NCBI GenBank assembly: GCA_964594175.1
Contig: CAZQLM010000039.1
Location: 1 to 8,126 of the forward strand
From: SZUA-1535 sp964594175
GTDB taxonomy: Archaea > Aenigmatarchaeota > Aenigmatarchaeia > Aenigmatarchaeales > SZUA-1535
DNA: 8,126 nt
Direction: 5' to 3'
The notes beneath the pieces were generated by a model. It was not told where the DNA came from. It saw only the letters and a list, made by a program, of their open reading frames with translations, and searched no databases. Both the position numbers and the translations under genes were made by a program. This document shows positions 1 through 4,840 of this stretch, one piece after another (position 1 is the stretch's first letter; every line of letters starts with the position of its first letter).

Positions 1-1
1 C

Positions 2-526
2 ATATATCATGTTCTTTTTGAAAATGAAACAGTTTTAAAGTTTATAAAAAATCCTTGGAATGAAGAAAAAGTAATGCTTCTAATTGTAGGGAATGACGAT
101 ATTAAAGTAAAACAATTGGAAGAGGATTTATTAATGAATTCATTAAACTTTCCAGTATACTTTACCTCCAAAATCTCTCAAGAATGTAAGAATAAAAGCT
201 ATGTTAAGAATAGAGCTGAATATATAGTAGAAGGAATTATTGAAAAAATAGCAACAATACATCCAAAAGGTGAAAAAATATACGTTAAAATCAATTTCAT
301 AAAAGTTGAAAAATACATTAAAGGAGATTTAAAAGAAAGAGAAATTGAGCTAGTAGTTGATTGGTCTTTACTAGGAGCAGTTCATACACAGCTTGGTAAA
401 ATATCAGATGAACTTTATCCACAGTTTCGAAAAGGTGATAAGATAAGAGTTTATTTCGAAAAAGAAAATGAAAAATTCACTATTGTTTGTAGTGTATTTG
501 GTATTGAAAGGATAGAGGTTGAATAA
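2..526 (+). CDS. C-terminal part of an unrecognised, possibly surface-exposed archaeal protein (5' partial)
   Basis: The frame is open from the first bases of the window, so the ATG at 74 is probably internal and the gene begins upstream. The visible part is about 174 residues. I do not recognise a named family. The first segment (NPWNEEKVMLLIVGND) resembles the 'NPWN...vlvvaGnd' stretch I associate with archaeal S-layer-like proteins. The second (NRAEYIVEGIIEKI, then EKYIKGDL and KGDKIRVYFEKENEKFTIVC) is a beta-rich pattern I associate with uncharacterised archaeal secreted proteins. Both resemblances are from memory and weak. No membrane segment lies in this part. It ends in TAA, and a ribosome binding site for the next gene (GAGGTTGA, 515-522) lies in its last codons, suggesting an operon with the broken small membrane-protein gene that follows. 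Confidence 0.6.
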   Translation: MYHVLFENETVLKFIKNPWNEEKVMLLIVGNDDIKVKQLEEDLLMNSLNFPVYFTSKISQECKNKSYVKNRAEYIVEGIIEKIATIHPKGEKIYVKINFIKVEKYIKGDLKEREIELVVDWSLLGAVHTQLGKISDELYPQFRKGDKIRVYFEKENEKFTIVCSVFGIERIEVE

Positions 527-527
527 A

Positions 528-720
528 ATGCTATTCAAAAACTACTATTATTAGTTATTTTGGTCCTATTAGTGATATGGCTTTTTTGGCCTTTAAATAA
601 ACAATTTTTATAAATTTGTGCCGTAAAACTGAAAATATAGAAATAAATGAATGTAAATCTTCGAATCTTTGTTCAGAATTTAATTTAGAATCCAAGTACT
701 TCAAGGATGTTGGCAAATGA
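528..720 (+). pseudogene. Small membrane-protein gene broken by two apparent single-base losses
   Basis: A good ribosome binding site (GAGGTTGA, 515-522) sits 5 bases before an ATG at 528, yet that frame stops after 8 codons (TAG, 552-554). Adding one base to the run of five A at 537-541 gives a peptide starting MLFKKLLLLVILVLLVIWLF, a single membrane helix, running to TAA at 611. Adding one base to the five T at 605-609 extends it through a soluble tail with three cysteines (C-x15-C-x6-C) to TGA at 718. The intact product would be about 64 residues with a short cytoplasmic start and an outer Cys-containing domain. No family is recognised. It could be a decayed gene, a victim of homopolymer errors in the assembly, or a frameshifted gene. 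Start signal and hydrophobic core are seen directly; the joined protein is inference. Confidence 0.4.
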
Positions 721-1116
721 AATTAGAGTACATAATGAGATTAGTTTATAGGTAGAACAAAAACTTCATTAATTTAGCTAAACCTGATAAGGTACTATAT
801 CCCGGTAAGAGATTTGGGTAATTGTAGAGGTTTTCTTGAGGGTCAATAATACATTTTTAGACTTTACTGTAGTTTTATGTTACTATCAAAAACCGAACCT
901 TATTTACATAAAAGAATTTAAAATAAAACCTTACCTTACTTCGTTAGTACCGGCTATGTGAATACAAAATTTAAATAGAAGTAATCTAAAATTTTTTTGG
1001 AGTATCGGGATTCTGTTTTTTCTTTCTGGGTCTCTGCGTCCTTGGTTTTAGTGCCTTGGATTTTTGGCATAGCAAGTGCGCCAGAATGGCTATTTTCTTT
1101 CTTGTACAATTTATTA

Positions 1117-1132
1117 CCTCTATAATAAGAGG
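1117..1132. repeat. Short inverted repeat CCTCT-N6-AGAGG
   Basis: CCTCT (1117-1121) and AGAGG (1128-1132) form a perfect 5-base dyad around ATAATA, about 80 bases upstream of the rpl1 TATA box. It is too short and lacks the T-run for a convincing terminator. A protein-binding site is possible but unproven. Confidence 0.3.
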
Positions 1133-1155
1133 CAAGGAAACAAATAAAGTAGCAT

Positions 1156-1193
1156 GCTTCTGTGGGGGTGTGAAAAACTATGTGTGCAGAAGC
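1156..1193. repeat. Inverted repeat GCTTCTG ... CAGAAGC upstream of the rpl1 promoter
   Basis: Seven bases at 1156-1162 are the exact reverse complement of 1187-1193, separated by 24 bases that include a G-run (GTGGGGGTGTG). It lies upstream of the predicted rpl1 start site, so it would not be in that transcript. It could be an operator, or a hairpin at the end of an upstream transcript. No T-run follows, so a classical terminator is unlikely. Confidence 0.4.
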
Positions 1194-1206
1194 CTTGCAA
1201 TCGCTT

Positions 1207-1221
1207 CGAAAGATTTATAAA
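1207..1221 (+). promoter_or_regulatory. Archaeal BRE/TATA promoter of the rpl1-rpl10-rpl12 operon
   Basis: CGAAAG (1207-1212) fits a purine-rich BRE and TTTATAAA (1214-1221) is a near-ideal archaeal TATA box. About 26 bases downstream of its centre, transcription should begin near 1243-1244, giving a 5' leader of roughly 36 bases that starts at the foot of the leader hairpin. The promoter lies inside the region that a reading frame starting at 1154 would call coding, which is why that upstream start is not used for rpl1. Confidence 0.75.
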
Positions 1222-1244
1222 TGTATTTCCTCAATCATATAAAG

Positions 1245-1274
1245 CCCGCGCAGCACTGCTTCGGCAGGAGCGGG
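1245..1274 (+). promoter_or_regulatory. Leader hairpin masking the rpl1 ribosome binding site (candidate L1 autoregulatory site)
   Basis: CCCGC (1245-1249) pairs with GCGGG (1270-1274). Inside it, CTGC (1256-1259) pairs with GCAG (1264-1267) around a TTCG loop, the very stable C(UUCG)G tetraloop. The two helices are joined by an asymmetric internal loop, GCAGCA against GA. The 3' arm contains GGAG (1267-1270) and the Gs that start GGGTGA, so folding would hide the ribosome binding site. Autogenous translational control by L1 is known for this operon in Methanococcus, where the site lies just inside the L1 coding region. Here the first codons show no comparable hairpin. The structure is seen in the sequence; L1 binding is inference. 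Confidence 0.5.
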
Positions 1275-1279
1275 TGACT

Positions 1280-1918
1280 ATGGAAAAAGAAAAGATTATT
1301 GAAAAAATAAAGGAGCTTAGAGGTTCTGCCAAGAAAAGGAATTTTATCCAGTCTTTTGACTTAGCCATAAATCTGAGAAACATAGATTTGAGAAAACCTG
1401 AAAACAGAATCAAAGGCGAGGTAGAGCTTCCGCACAAGCCAAAAGAGAAAAGAAAAATTTGCTTTATAGCAGATAACCTCTTACCAGAGCTTAAAAAACT
1501 TAACGATTCTGAGCTTGAGCTTTTGAAAAAAGATGATATAGAAGGTATAAGCAAAAGAGAGGCAAAAAAACTTGCGAAAAGATACGAGTTTTTCCTATGC
1601 GAAGCTCCTCTCATGCCAGTGGTAGGGCGTTTTCTTGGCCCGGCTCTAGGGCCGAGAAACAAAATGCCAAAGCCTGTTCCACCTACTGCTAATCCTTTGC
1701 CATTTATTGAAACTGCTAAAAAAACCGTGCGATTCGCTTTGAAAAGCTCGCCTGTAATTCACGTGCTCGTAGGAAACGAGAAAATGAAAGACGAACAAGT
1801 AGCAGAGAATATAATTGCCGTTTATGAAAAGGTTAAAAGCCTTTTACCGAAAGGTGAAGCCCAGATAAAAGATGCTTATCTAAAGCTTACAATGAGCAAG
1901 GCGGTGAAACTATGGTAA
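1280..1918 (+). CDS. rpl1: Large-subunit ribosomal protein uL1 (archaeal L1)
   Basis: This 212-residue protein binds 23S rRNA at the L1 protuberance, which helps release deacylated tRNA. In methanogens it also represses its own operon by binding the mRNA. The family signature is the segment around residues 116-136, GRFLGPALGPRNKMPKPVPP, matching the conserved LGPxLGPRxKMPxP block. The length is normal for archaeal L1, with no frameshift. The start at ATG 1280 is preferred over the in-frame ATG at 1154 because the promoter and leader hairpin lie between them. GGTGA (1273-1277) and GGAG (1267-1270) precede it, and the protein then begins in the usual helical MEKEKIIEKIKEL manner. Its stop overlaps the rpl10 start by 7 bases, implying translational coupling. 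rpl11 is not next to it in this window. Confidence 0.95.
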   Translation: MEKEKIIEKIKELRGSAKKRNFIQSFDLAINLRNIDLRKPENRIKGEVELPHKPKEKRKICFIADNLLPELKKLNDSELELLKKDDIEGISKREAKKLAKRYEFFLCEAPLMPVVGRFLGPALGPRNKMPKPVPPTANPLPFIETAKKTVRFALKSSPVIHVLVGNEKMKDEQVAENIIAVYEKVKSLLPKGEAQIKDAYLKLTMSKAVKLW

Positions 1919-2667
1919 AAGAAAGCAAGCTAAAAGCTGTTGAAGAGCTTGCAAGCATGGTTAAACGCTATCCTGTAATAGGCTTAGTAAGCCTGCACAA
2001 AATTCCGAGCTCGGCTTTTCAAAGAATAAAGCAAGAGCTTGGAGAAAACGCGAAAATAAAAGTAGCAAAAAAGTCTATAATCGTAAGAGCTTTGGAAAAA
2101 GCAGGTGTTAAGGAGCTTTGCAATTATGCTCAAGGTTCGATAGCTCTGATAATGAGCAGCCTTAACCCTTTCAAGCTTTTGTTCTTCCTTCAGAAAAAAA
2201 CTTCAAGCGCTCCTGCAAAGCCAGGTGATGTTGCAGAGCAGGATATTGTGGTGCATGCCGGTCCAACAGAGCTTGCAGCAGGGCCTGCTATTTCAACGCT
2301 TACAAAGGTAAAAATCCCTGCAAAAATAGAAGGTGGAAAAATTGTTATTCAAAAAGATGCTGTGGTTTGTAAAAAGGGCGAAGTTATTAGCGAAGATTTA
2401 GCCGCTGCTTTAAATTTACTAAAAATGGAACCAATGAAAATTGGCTTAAAGCTTTTGGCTGTTTGGGAAGATGGAAAAGTTTATCATGGTGAAGCTTTAG
2501 AAATTACAGAAGAAAATGTTTTGGAAGATTTGCAGCAGGCTCATGCTAAAGCTTTTGCTTTGTCTGTTGAAATGTGCTACCCGACAAAAGAAAACATTGA
2601 AATGCTCATACAAAAAGCTTATATGAATGCAAAAGCATTAGCTCAAGAAGTAGGAGAGGTGAAATAA
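1912..2667 (+). CDS. rpl10: Ribosomal stalk base protein uL10 (archaeal P0), short form
   Basis: uL10/P0 anchors the stalk: its N-terminal domain binds 23S rRNA beside L11 and its C-terminal helical spine holds P1/L12 dimers. Recognisable features are the N-terminal KxxAVEELxxxxKxYPVIGLVSL region, the insertion domain with HAGPTELAAGP (about residues 116-125), KGEVISEDLAAALNLLKMEP, and a spine start with YPTKENIEMLIQKAY. The ATG overlaps the rpl1 stop, with GGTGA 4 bases before it. The product is only 251 residues, against roughly 300-350 usual for archaeal P0. It ends after about two spine helices and lacks the Ala/Glu-rich tail and final GLxxLFG motif. TAA is followed immediately by the rpl12 ATG, so the shortening is not an obvious frameshift. 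Confidence 0.93.
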   Translation: MVKESKLKAVEELASMVKRYPVIGLVSLHKIPSSAFQRIKQELGENAKIKVAKKSIIVRALEKAGVKELCNYAQGSIALIMSSLNPFKLLFFLQKKTSSAPAKPGDVAEQDIVVHAGPTELAAGPAISTLTKVKIPAKIEGGKIVIQKDAVVCKKGEVISEDLAAALNLLKMEPMKIGLKLLAVWEDGKVYHGEALEITEENVLEDLQQAHAKAFALSVEMCYPTKENIEMLIQKAYMNAKALAQEVGEVK

Positions 2668-2964
2668 ATGGAATTAATGTACGCTACTTTGCTTTTGCAT
2701 GCGGCTGGCAAAGAGGTGAATGAAGAAAACTTAAAGAAAGTTCTGCAAGCAGCTGGTGCAAGCATTGATGAAAGCAAGGTAAAGGCAGTAGTGGCAGCGC
2801 TCGAAGGAAAAAACATAGACGAAATAATAGAAAAAGCAAGCGTTGCTCCTGTTGCTGCTCCTGCAGCTGCAGCAGAAGAGAAGAAAGAAGAAGAAAAGAA
2901 GGAAGAAGATGTAGAGAAGAAAGCAGAAGAAGCGGCTTCAGGATTAGCAGCGTTGTTCGGATAA
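2668..2964 (+). CDS. rpl12: Ribosomal stalk protein P1/L12 (archaeal)
   Basis: This 98-residue acidic protein dimerises on P0 and recruits translation factors through its tail. The order is typical: an N-terminal helical dimerisation domain (residues 1-58, MELMYATLLLHAAGKEVNEE), an Ala/Pro hinge (about 59-69), a highly charged Glu/Lys stretch (70-90) and the factor-binding end GLAALFG. The start codon directly follows the rpl10 stop, with GAGGTGA 5 bases before it, so the gene is the third of a coupled operon. Since uL10 here lacks its own tail, this protein carries the only factor-binding tail encoded in the operon. Confidence 0.95.
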   Translation: MELMYATLLLHAAGKEVNEENLKKVLQAAGASIDESKVKAVVAALEGKNIDEIIEKASVAPVAAPAAAAEEKKEEEKKEEDVEKKAEEAASGLAALFG

Positions 2965-2978
2965 AAGAAGTGCTCCAG

Positions 2979-3014
2979 TTTTTCAATTATTTCTTAGTTG
3001 TTGGAAGGTTTTTT
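2979..3014 (+). terminator. T-rich terminator region after rpl12
   Basis: Archaeal transcription typically ends at T-runs without a required hairpin. Five T at 2979-2983 and six T at 3009-3014 lie within 50 bases of the rpl12 stop. They are plausible ends for the ribosomal operon. The assignment rests only on position and composition. Confidence 0.4.
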
Positions 3015-3017
3015 CAA

Positions 3018-3257
3018 ATGTTTTACAGAGTTTTAAAATTTGTTCGTTCCATCAAAACTATAAGTAAGTTATTTAGTTCGATAAATCAGACAGAAAACTA
3101 TCTAAATTAGTTCGACATAACGAACAATATTCATACAACTTCTTTAATAACAAAAGAAAACGCTATAGTCAATATCTTCGCCATTATTTGGGGATTTGTG
3201 GTTGGGTATGGATTTGGAGCAGGTTATAGGTATTTTTTAGAGAAAAAGAAGATTTAA
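3018..3257 (+). pseudogene. Small membrane-protein frame interrupted by one in-frame TAG
   Basis: An ATG at 3018 opens 30 codons (MFYRVLKFVRSIKTISKLF...) to TAG at 3108. The same frame then stays open for 48 more codons to TAA at 3255. The second half ends in a membrane helix rich in small residues, IFAIIWGFVVGYGFGAGYRY, followed by a basic tail FLEKKKI. No family is recognised. A diverged copy of the last 89 bases occurs at 4727-4815, and the shared amino-acid pattern suggests this tail was once selected as protein. The TAG may be a disabling mutation or a recoded codon, or the two halves may be unrelated. The downstream half has no ATG of its own. Confidence 0.4.
3169..3257 (+). repeat. Diverged repeat, copy A (89 bases)
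   Basis: This stretch aligns with 4727-4815 over the same total length at roughly three-quarters identity by eye, with several compensating one-base gaps. Many differences would be synonymous in the frame of the small membrane protein (TAT/TAC, GAG/GAA, AAG/AAA). It ends in TTTAAG and lies exactly 25 bases before the ATG of the DUF4258-like gene. Its last bases could serve as a TATA-like element about 29 bases before that start. Confidence 0.65.
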
Positions 3258-3282
3258 GAGAATGTAAACAGAATGCTTAAAA

Positions 3283-3563
3283 ATGAACAAAGAAACTCTG
3301 AGAAGAAAATTCAAGGATAAGAAAATTGTTTTTACAAAGCATTTTTTAGAAAAACCTTAGAAAAATTTGTAATAGCTATTGCTCAAGAAGAAAAAGAAAA
3401 TGAAATCAAACTCGAGCTACTTTTTGAAAAATCTCGTAAATATGATTTACGTGTTATAATTTCGGTGAAGGAAAAGAAAAAATGTATAAATATAATTACA
3501 GCACATATTCAAAGTAAGAAAAAAAGAAAGAGGTTAGAAAAATGGCTAAGAAAGTTAAGGTAA
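3283..3563 (+). pseudogene. DUF4258-like toxin gene, frameshifted; partner of the DUF2283 gene
   Basis: From ATG 3283 the frame reads MNKETLRRKFKDKKIVFTKHF and stops at TAG 3358. A different frame, open from 3321 without any ATG, continues LEKFVIAIAQEE and runs to TAA at 3561. Adding one base in CCTTAG (as in CCTTTAG) joins them into a protein of about 92 residues. The KIVFTKH start and the RVIISVKEKKKCINIITAH strand pair followed by a basic KRLEKWLRKLR tail fit the small DUF4258/RelE-like fold. The second frame overlaps the DUF2283 start by 22 bases, the tight overlap typical of toxin-antitoxin pairs, and DUF4258 genes often precede DUF2283 genes. Toxin activity is inferred, and the family match is from memory. 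As sequenced it is broken unless translation shifts frame or the base is an assembly error. Confidence 0.55.
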
Positions 3564-3883
3564 GTTACGATTACGAGAATGATATTCTCTACTTATTTAC
3601 TGGAGAGAAGGTTAAGGATAGCTTGCAGATAGATAATTTTGTAATAGATTTCTCTCACAAAGACAAAATAGTTGGTATTGAAATCTTTGAAGCAAGCAAA
3701 GTATTGAGCGGGATTTCAGAATTTCGAATAACTAAGAAAATGCTGAAGGAATATCTTAAAGAAGCACGTCTCAAAATCTATGTGGGAAAAGAATTAGTTG
3801 TTATAGGAATAGGGCTTCTTTTTGAAGCAAAACTCAAAGAAGTTCACACTTCTGTTTCTCTGCCTGTGGAAGTTGTTAGATAA
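3542..3883 (+). CDS. DUF2283 family protein, probable antitoxin-like partner
   Basis: This 113-residue protein begins VKVSYDYENDILYLFTGE and continues with DNFVIDFSHKDKIVGIEIFEASKVL. That is the DUF2283 signature: a beta hairpin with YDxExDxLY, then vxxDfd..g.ivGIEIldAS. The family is small, cytoplasmic and of unknown biochemistry, and is often found next to DUF4258 or other toxin-like genes. The C-terminal part (about residues 60-113) is longer than the bare domain and mostly strand-forming (IYVGKELVVIGIGLLFEAKL). GAGGTTAG (3530-3537) precedes the ATG by 4 bases. The start lies inside the end of the DUF4258-like frame, implying coupled translation. The frame is intact even though its partner is broken. 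Confidence 0.75.
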   Translation: MAKKVKVSYDYENDILYLFTGEKVKDSLQIDNFVIDFSHKDKIVGIEIFEASKVLSGISEFRITKKMLKEYLKEARLKIYVGKELVVIGIGLLFEAKLKEVHTSVSLPVEVVR

Positions 3884-3924
3884 AAATTGTTTTGATAGTT
3901 TCTTTTATCCCTGTCTAAATACCA

Positions 3925-4478
3925 TTATCTCTGTTTTTTGAAAACCGCCATTATACTTCTAAAAATGCGGAATCCGCGTTTTGTTTTCACTTTACTCTTT
4001 ACCGCTATTTCCATTCCGAGAATCTCAAGCATTTCCTTAGGGGTTACCACGTCTATGCTTTCTTTTTTCAGTTTTTCCTTCCTGAAATCGTATTTATTGT
4101 AGGTTACTATGAAGCACGGTCTGTGAGCGTAGGCAGCGATGACAAGCGGAATATCACTTTCATCCCTAACGAAATTCCTGTAAAATTCTATATCCTCTGA
4201 AGCACATTTACATTCGTCGATTTCATCCATTTTAGAAAAAAGCTCGCTCAAAACTCTTCTCAGAGCTCGCGAGCTTACTCCAGATTTTTTGGAAATTATA
4301 TGCACGTGTTTGAAAACTTCTTCTTTTATCGATACAGAATAATAACCTTTATCTCTCGTAATGAAAGAAGAATGGAAAGGACAGCCTTAGTAATGCCTTC
4401 TCTGGAGATTAACGATGAAATTACAACATTAGCGTCTACAACGATTATCTTTTTAGTTTTGCTTTTACTTTCCTCCAT
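3925..4478 (-). pseudogene. vapC: PIN-domain toxin (VapC-like), split by a frameshift
   Basis: The minus strand opens at ATG 4478: MEESKSKTKK, then IIVVDANVVISSLI, the first PIN strand with its catalytic Asp. This frame stops at TAA 4328-4326. The frame at -1/+2 continues DKGYYSVSIKEEVFKH (second acidic position), SDIPLVIAAYAHR (third, Asp) and the end strand FIVTYNKYDF, then VVTPKEMLEIL and a basic tail to 3925. Removing one GA from the GAGAGA tract at about 4354-4358 restores a 183-residue PIN protein; a one-base loss is equally possible. PIN proteins of this type are Mg-dependent ribonucleases held off by a cognate antitoxin. The start overlaps the vapB-like gene by 34 bases. A GTG at 4305 would give only the last 126 residues, without the first catalytic Asp, so that product should be inactive. 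Confidence 0.75.
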
Positions 4479-4666
4479 GCTGCCCACTTTATCTTTTTGG
4501 ATATTTCTTCAGCATCTTTTCTAGTGAGCCTACTTAAAACTGAGAGGAACTGAAGCATAGAGAACGTTTCTACAGCGCTTCTTATCTCGCTTTCGCTCAT
4601 TCCCATTCTTTTCGCTTCTGCCACCAACTCCGCTGGAATCGTGACATGCATGGCATGGGCTTTCAT
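4445..4666 (-). CDS. vapB: VapB-like antitoxin
   Basis: This 73-residue basic protein starts MKAHAMHVTIPAELVAEAKR. A short strand followed by helices with MSESEIRSAVETFSML suggests a ribbon-helix-helix or similar small DNA-binding N-terminus. The C-terminal half (LTRKDAEEISKKIKWAAWRKVKAKLKR) would wrap the toxin. Its position directly upstream of, and overlapping, the PIN gene is the main evidence for the antitoxin role. Such proteins usually repress their own operon. There is no ribosome binding site, but a TATA-like box lies about 27 bases upstream, so the message is probably leaderless. The second Met (residue 6) is an alternative start. The gene is intact while its toxin partner is broken, as expected when a toxin decays first. 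Confidence 0.65.
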   Translation of the reverse strand: MKAHAMHVTIPAELVAEAKRMGMSESEIRSAVETFSMLQFLSVLSRLTRKDAEEISKKIKWAAWRKVKAKLKR

Positions 4667-4687
4667 AAAATTTTTTTGGAGGTTTTT

Positions 4688-4698
4688 CTATTTAAAAA
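4688..4698 (-). promoter_or_regulatory. TATA-like box for the vapBC pair (leaderless start)
   Basis: On the minus strand TTTTTAAATAG is centred near 4693, 27 bases before the vapB ATG at 4666. Archaeal transcription starting at that distance would begin at or next to the ATG, consistent with the missing ribosome binding site. Confidence 0.45.
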
Positions 4699-4726
4699 TT
4701 TGGAATCACAAATTTTTCTTTCTGTC

Positions 4727-4815
4727 TCAGTATGCTCGCCAATTATTTATGATTTGTGATGGGTACGGGTTTGGCACGATTATGGAGTACTTTGTTTGAA
4801 AAGAGGAAAATTTAA
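4727..4815 (+). repeat. Diverged repeat, copy B: decayed tail of the small membrane protein
   Basis: This is the partner of the repeat at 3169-3257, with the same length. Read across several one-base gaps it restores a peptide like LSMLAIIY-FV-GYGFGTIMEYF-EKRKI, matching IFAIIWGFVVGYGFGAGYRYFLEKKKI of copy A. No single frame is open through it, so as protein it is dead here. It ends exactly 25 bases before the restriction enzyme ATG, the same spacing as copy A to its downstream gene. The final AAAATTTAAG could act as a TATA-like element for that gene. Confidence 0.6.
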
Positions 4816-4840
4816 GAAGATATTAAGAAATTAATTATAC

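Larger units (their letters stand above)
721..1206. other. Stretch without a convincing gene between the decayed membrane gene and the rpl1 promoter
   Basis: All frames from 721 to about 960 carry frequent stops. Short fragments such as NLIRYYIPVRDLGNCRGFLEG (frame closing at 847) could be remnants of the gene decaying from 528, but nothing is recognisable. From about 997 to 1125 the plus strand holds a 42-codon hydrophobic frame beginning with TTG, with a TTTAAATA box about 27 bases before it. The minus strand holds a 38-codon hydrophilic frame (1070-954). These overlap, so at most one is real and neither is supported well enough to call. The stretch also carries two inverted repeats, listed separately. 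Confidence 0.5.

Noticed and set aside
809..958. Plus-strand 49-codon open stretch (EIWVIVEVFLRV...)
   Set aside because: No good start, no similarity, and such a length is expected by chance among six frames of AT-rich sequence.
954..1070. Minus-strand 38-codon hydrophilic frame starting MPKIQGTKTKD
   Set aside because: Short, not recognised, overlapping a competing plus-strand frame, with no clear ribosome binding site.
1154..1279. Upstream in-frame ATG giving rpl1 a 42-residue N-terminal extension
   Set aside because: The BRE/TATA box, predicted transcript start and leader hairpin lie between 1154 and 1280, the extension has no L1 similarity, and a ribosome binding site precedes 1280.
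2684..2986. Minus-strand Leu-rich frame opposite rpl12
   Set aside because: It is the antisense of the Glu/Lys/Ala-rich rpl12 gene; the Leu runs come from GAA/GAG/GCA codons on the other strand.
4300..4524. Plus-strand 74-codon frame with hydrophobic stretches
   Set aside because: It lies antisense to the PIN gene and the end of the vapB-like gene, which have recognisable protein features; its hydrophobicity is a by-product of the opposite strand.
990..4682. Shared TAAAATTTTTTTGGAG at about 988-1002 and 4665-4680
   Set aside because: A T-rich 16-mer without matching flanks is weak evidence of homology; left as a coincidence.
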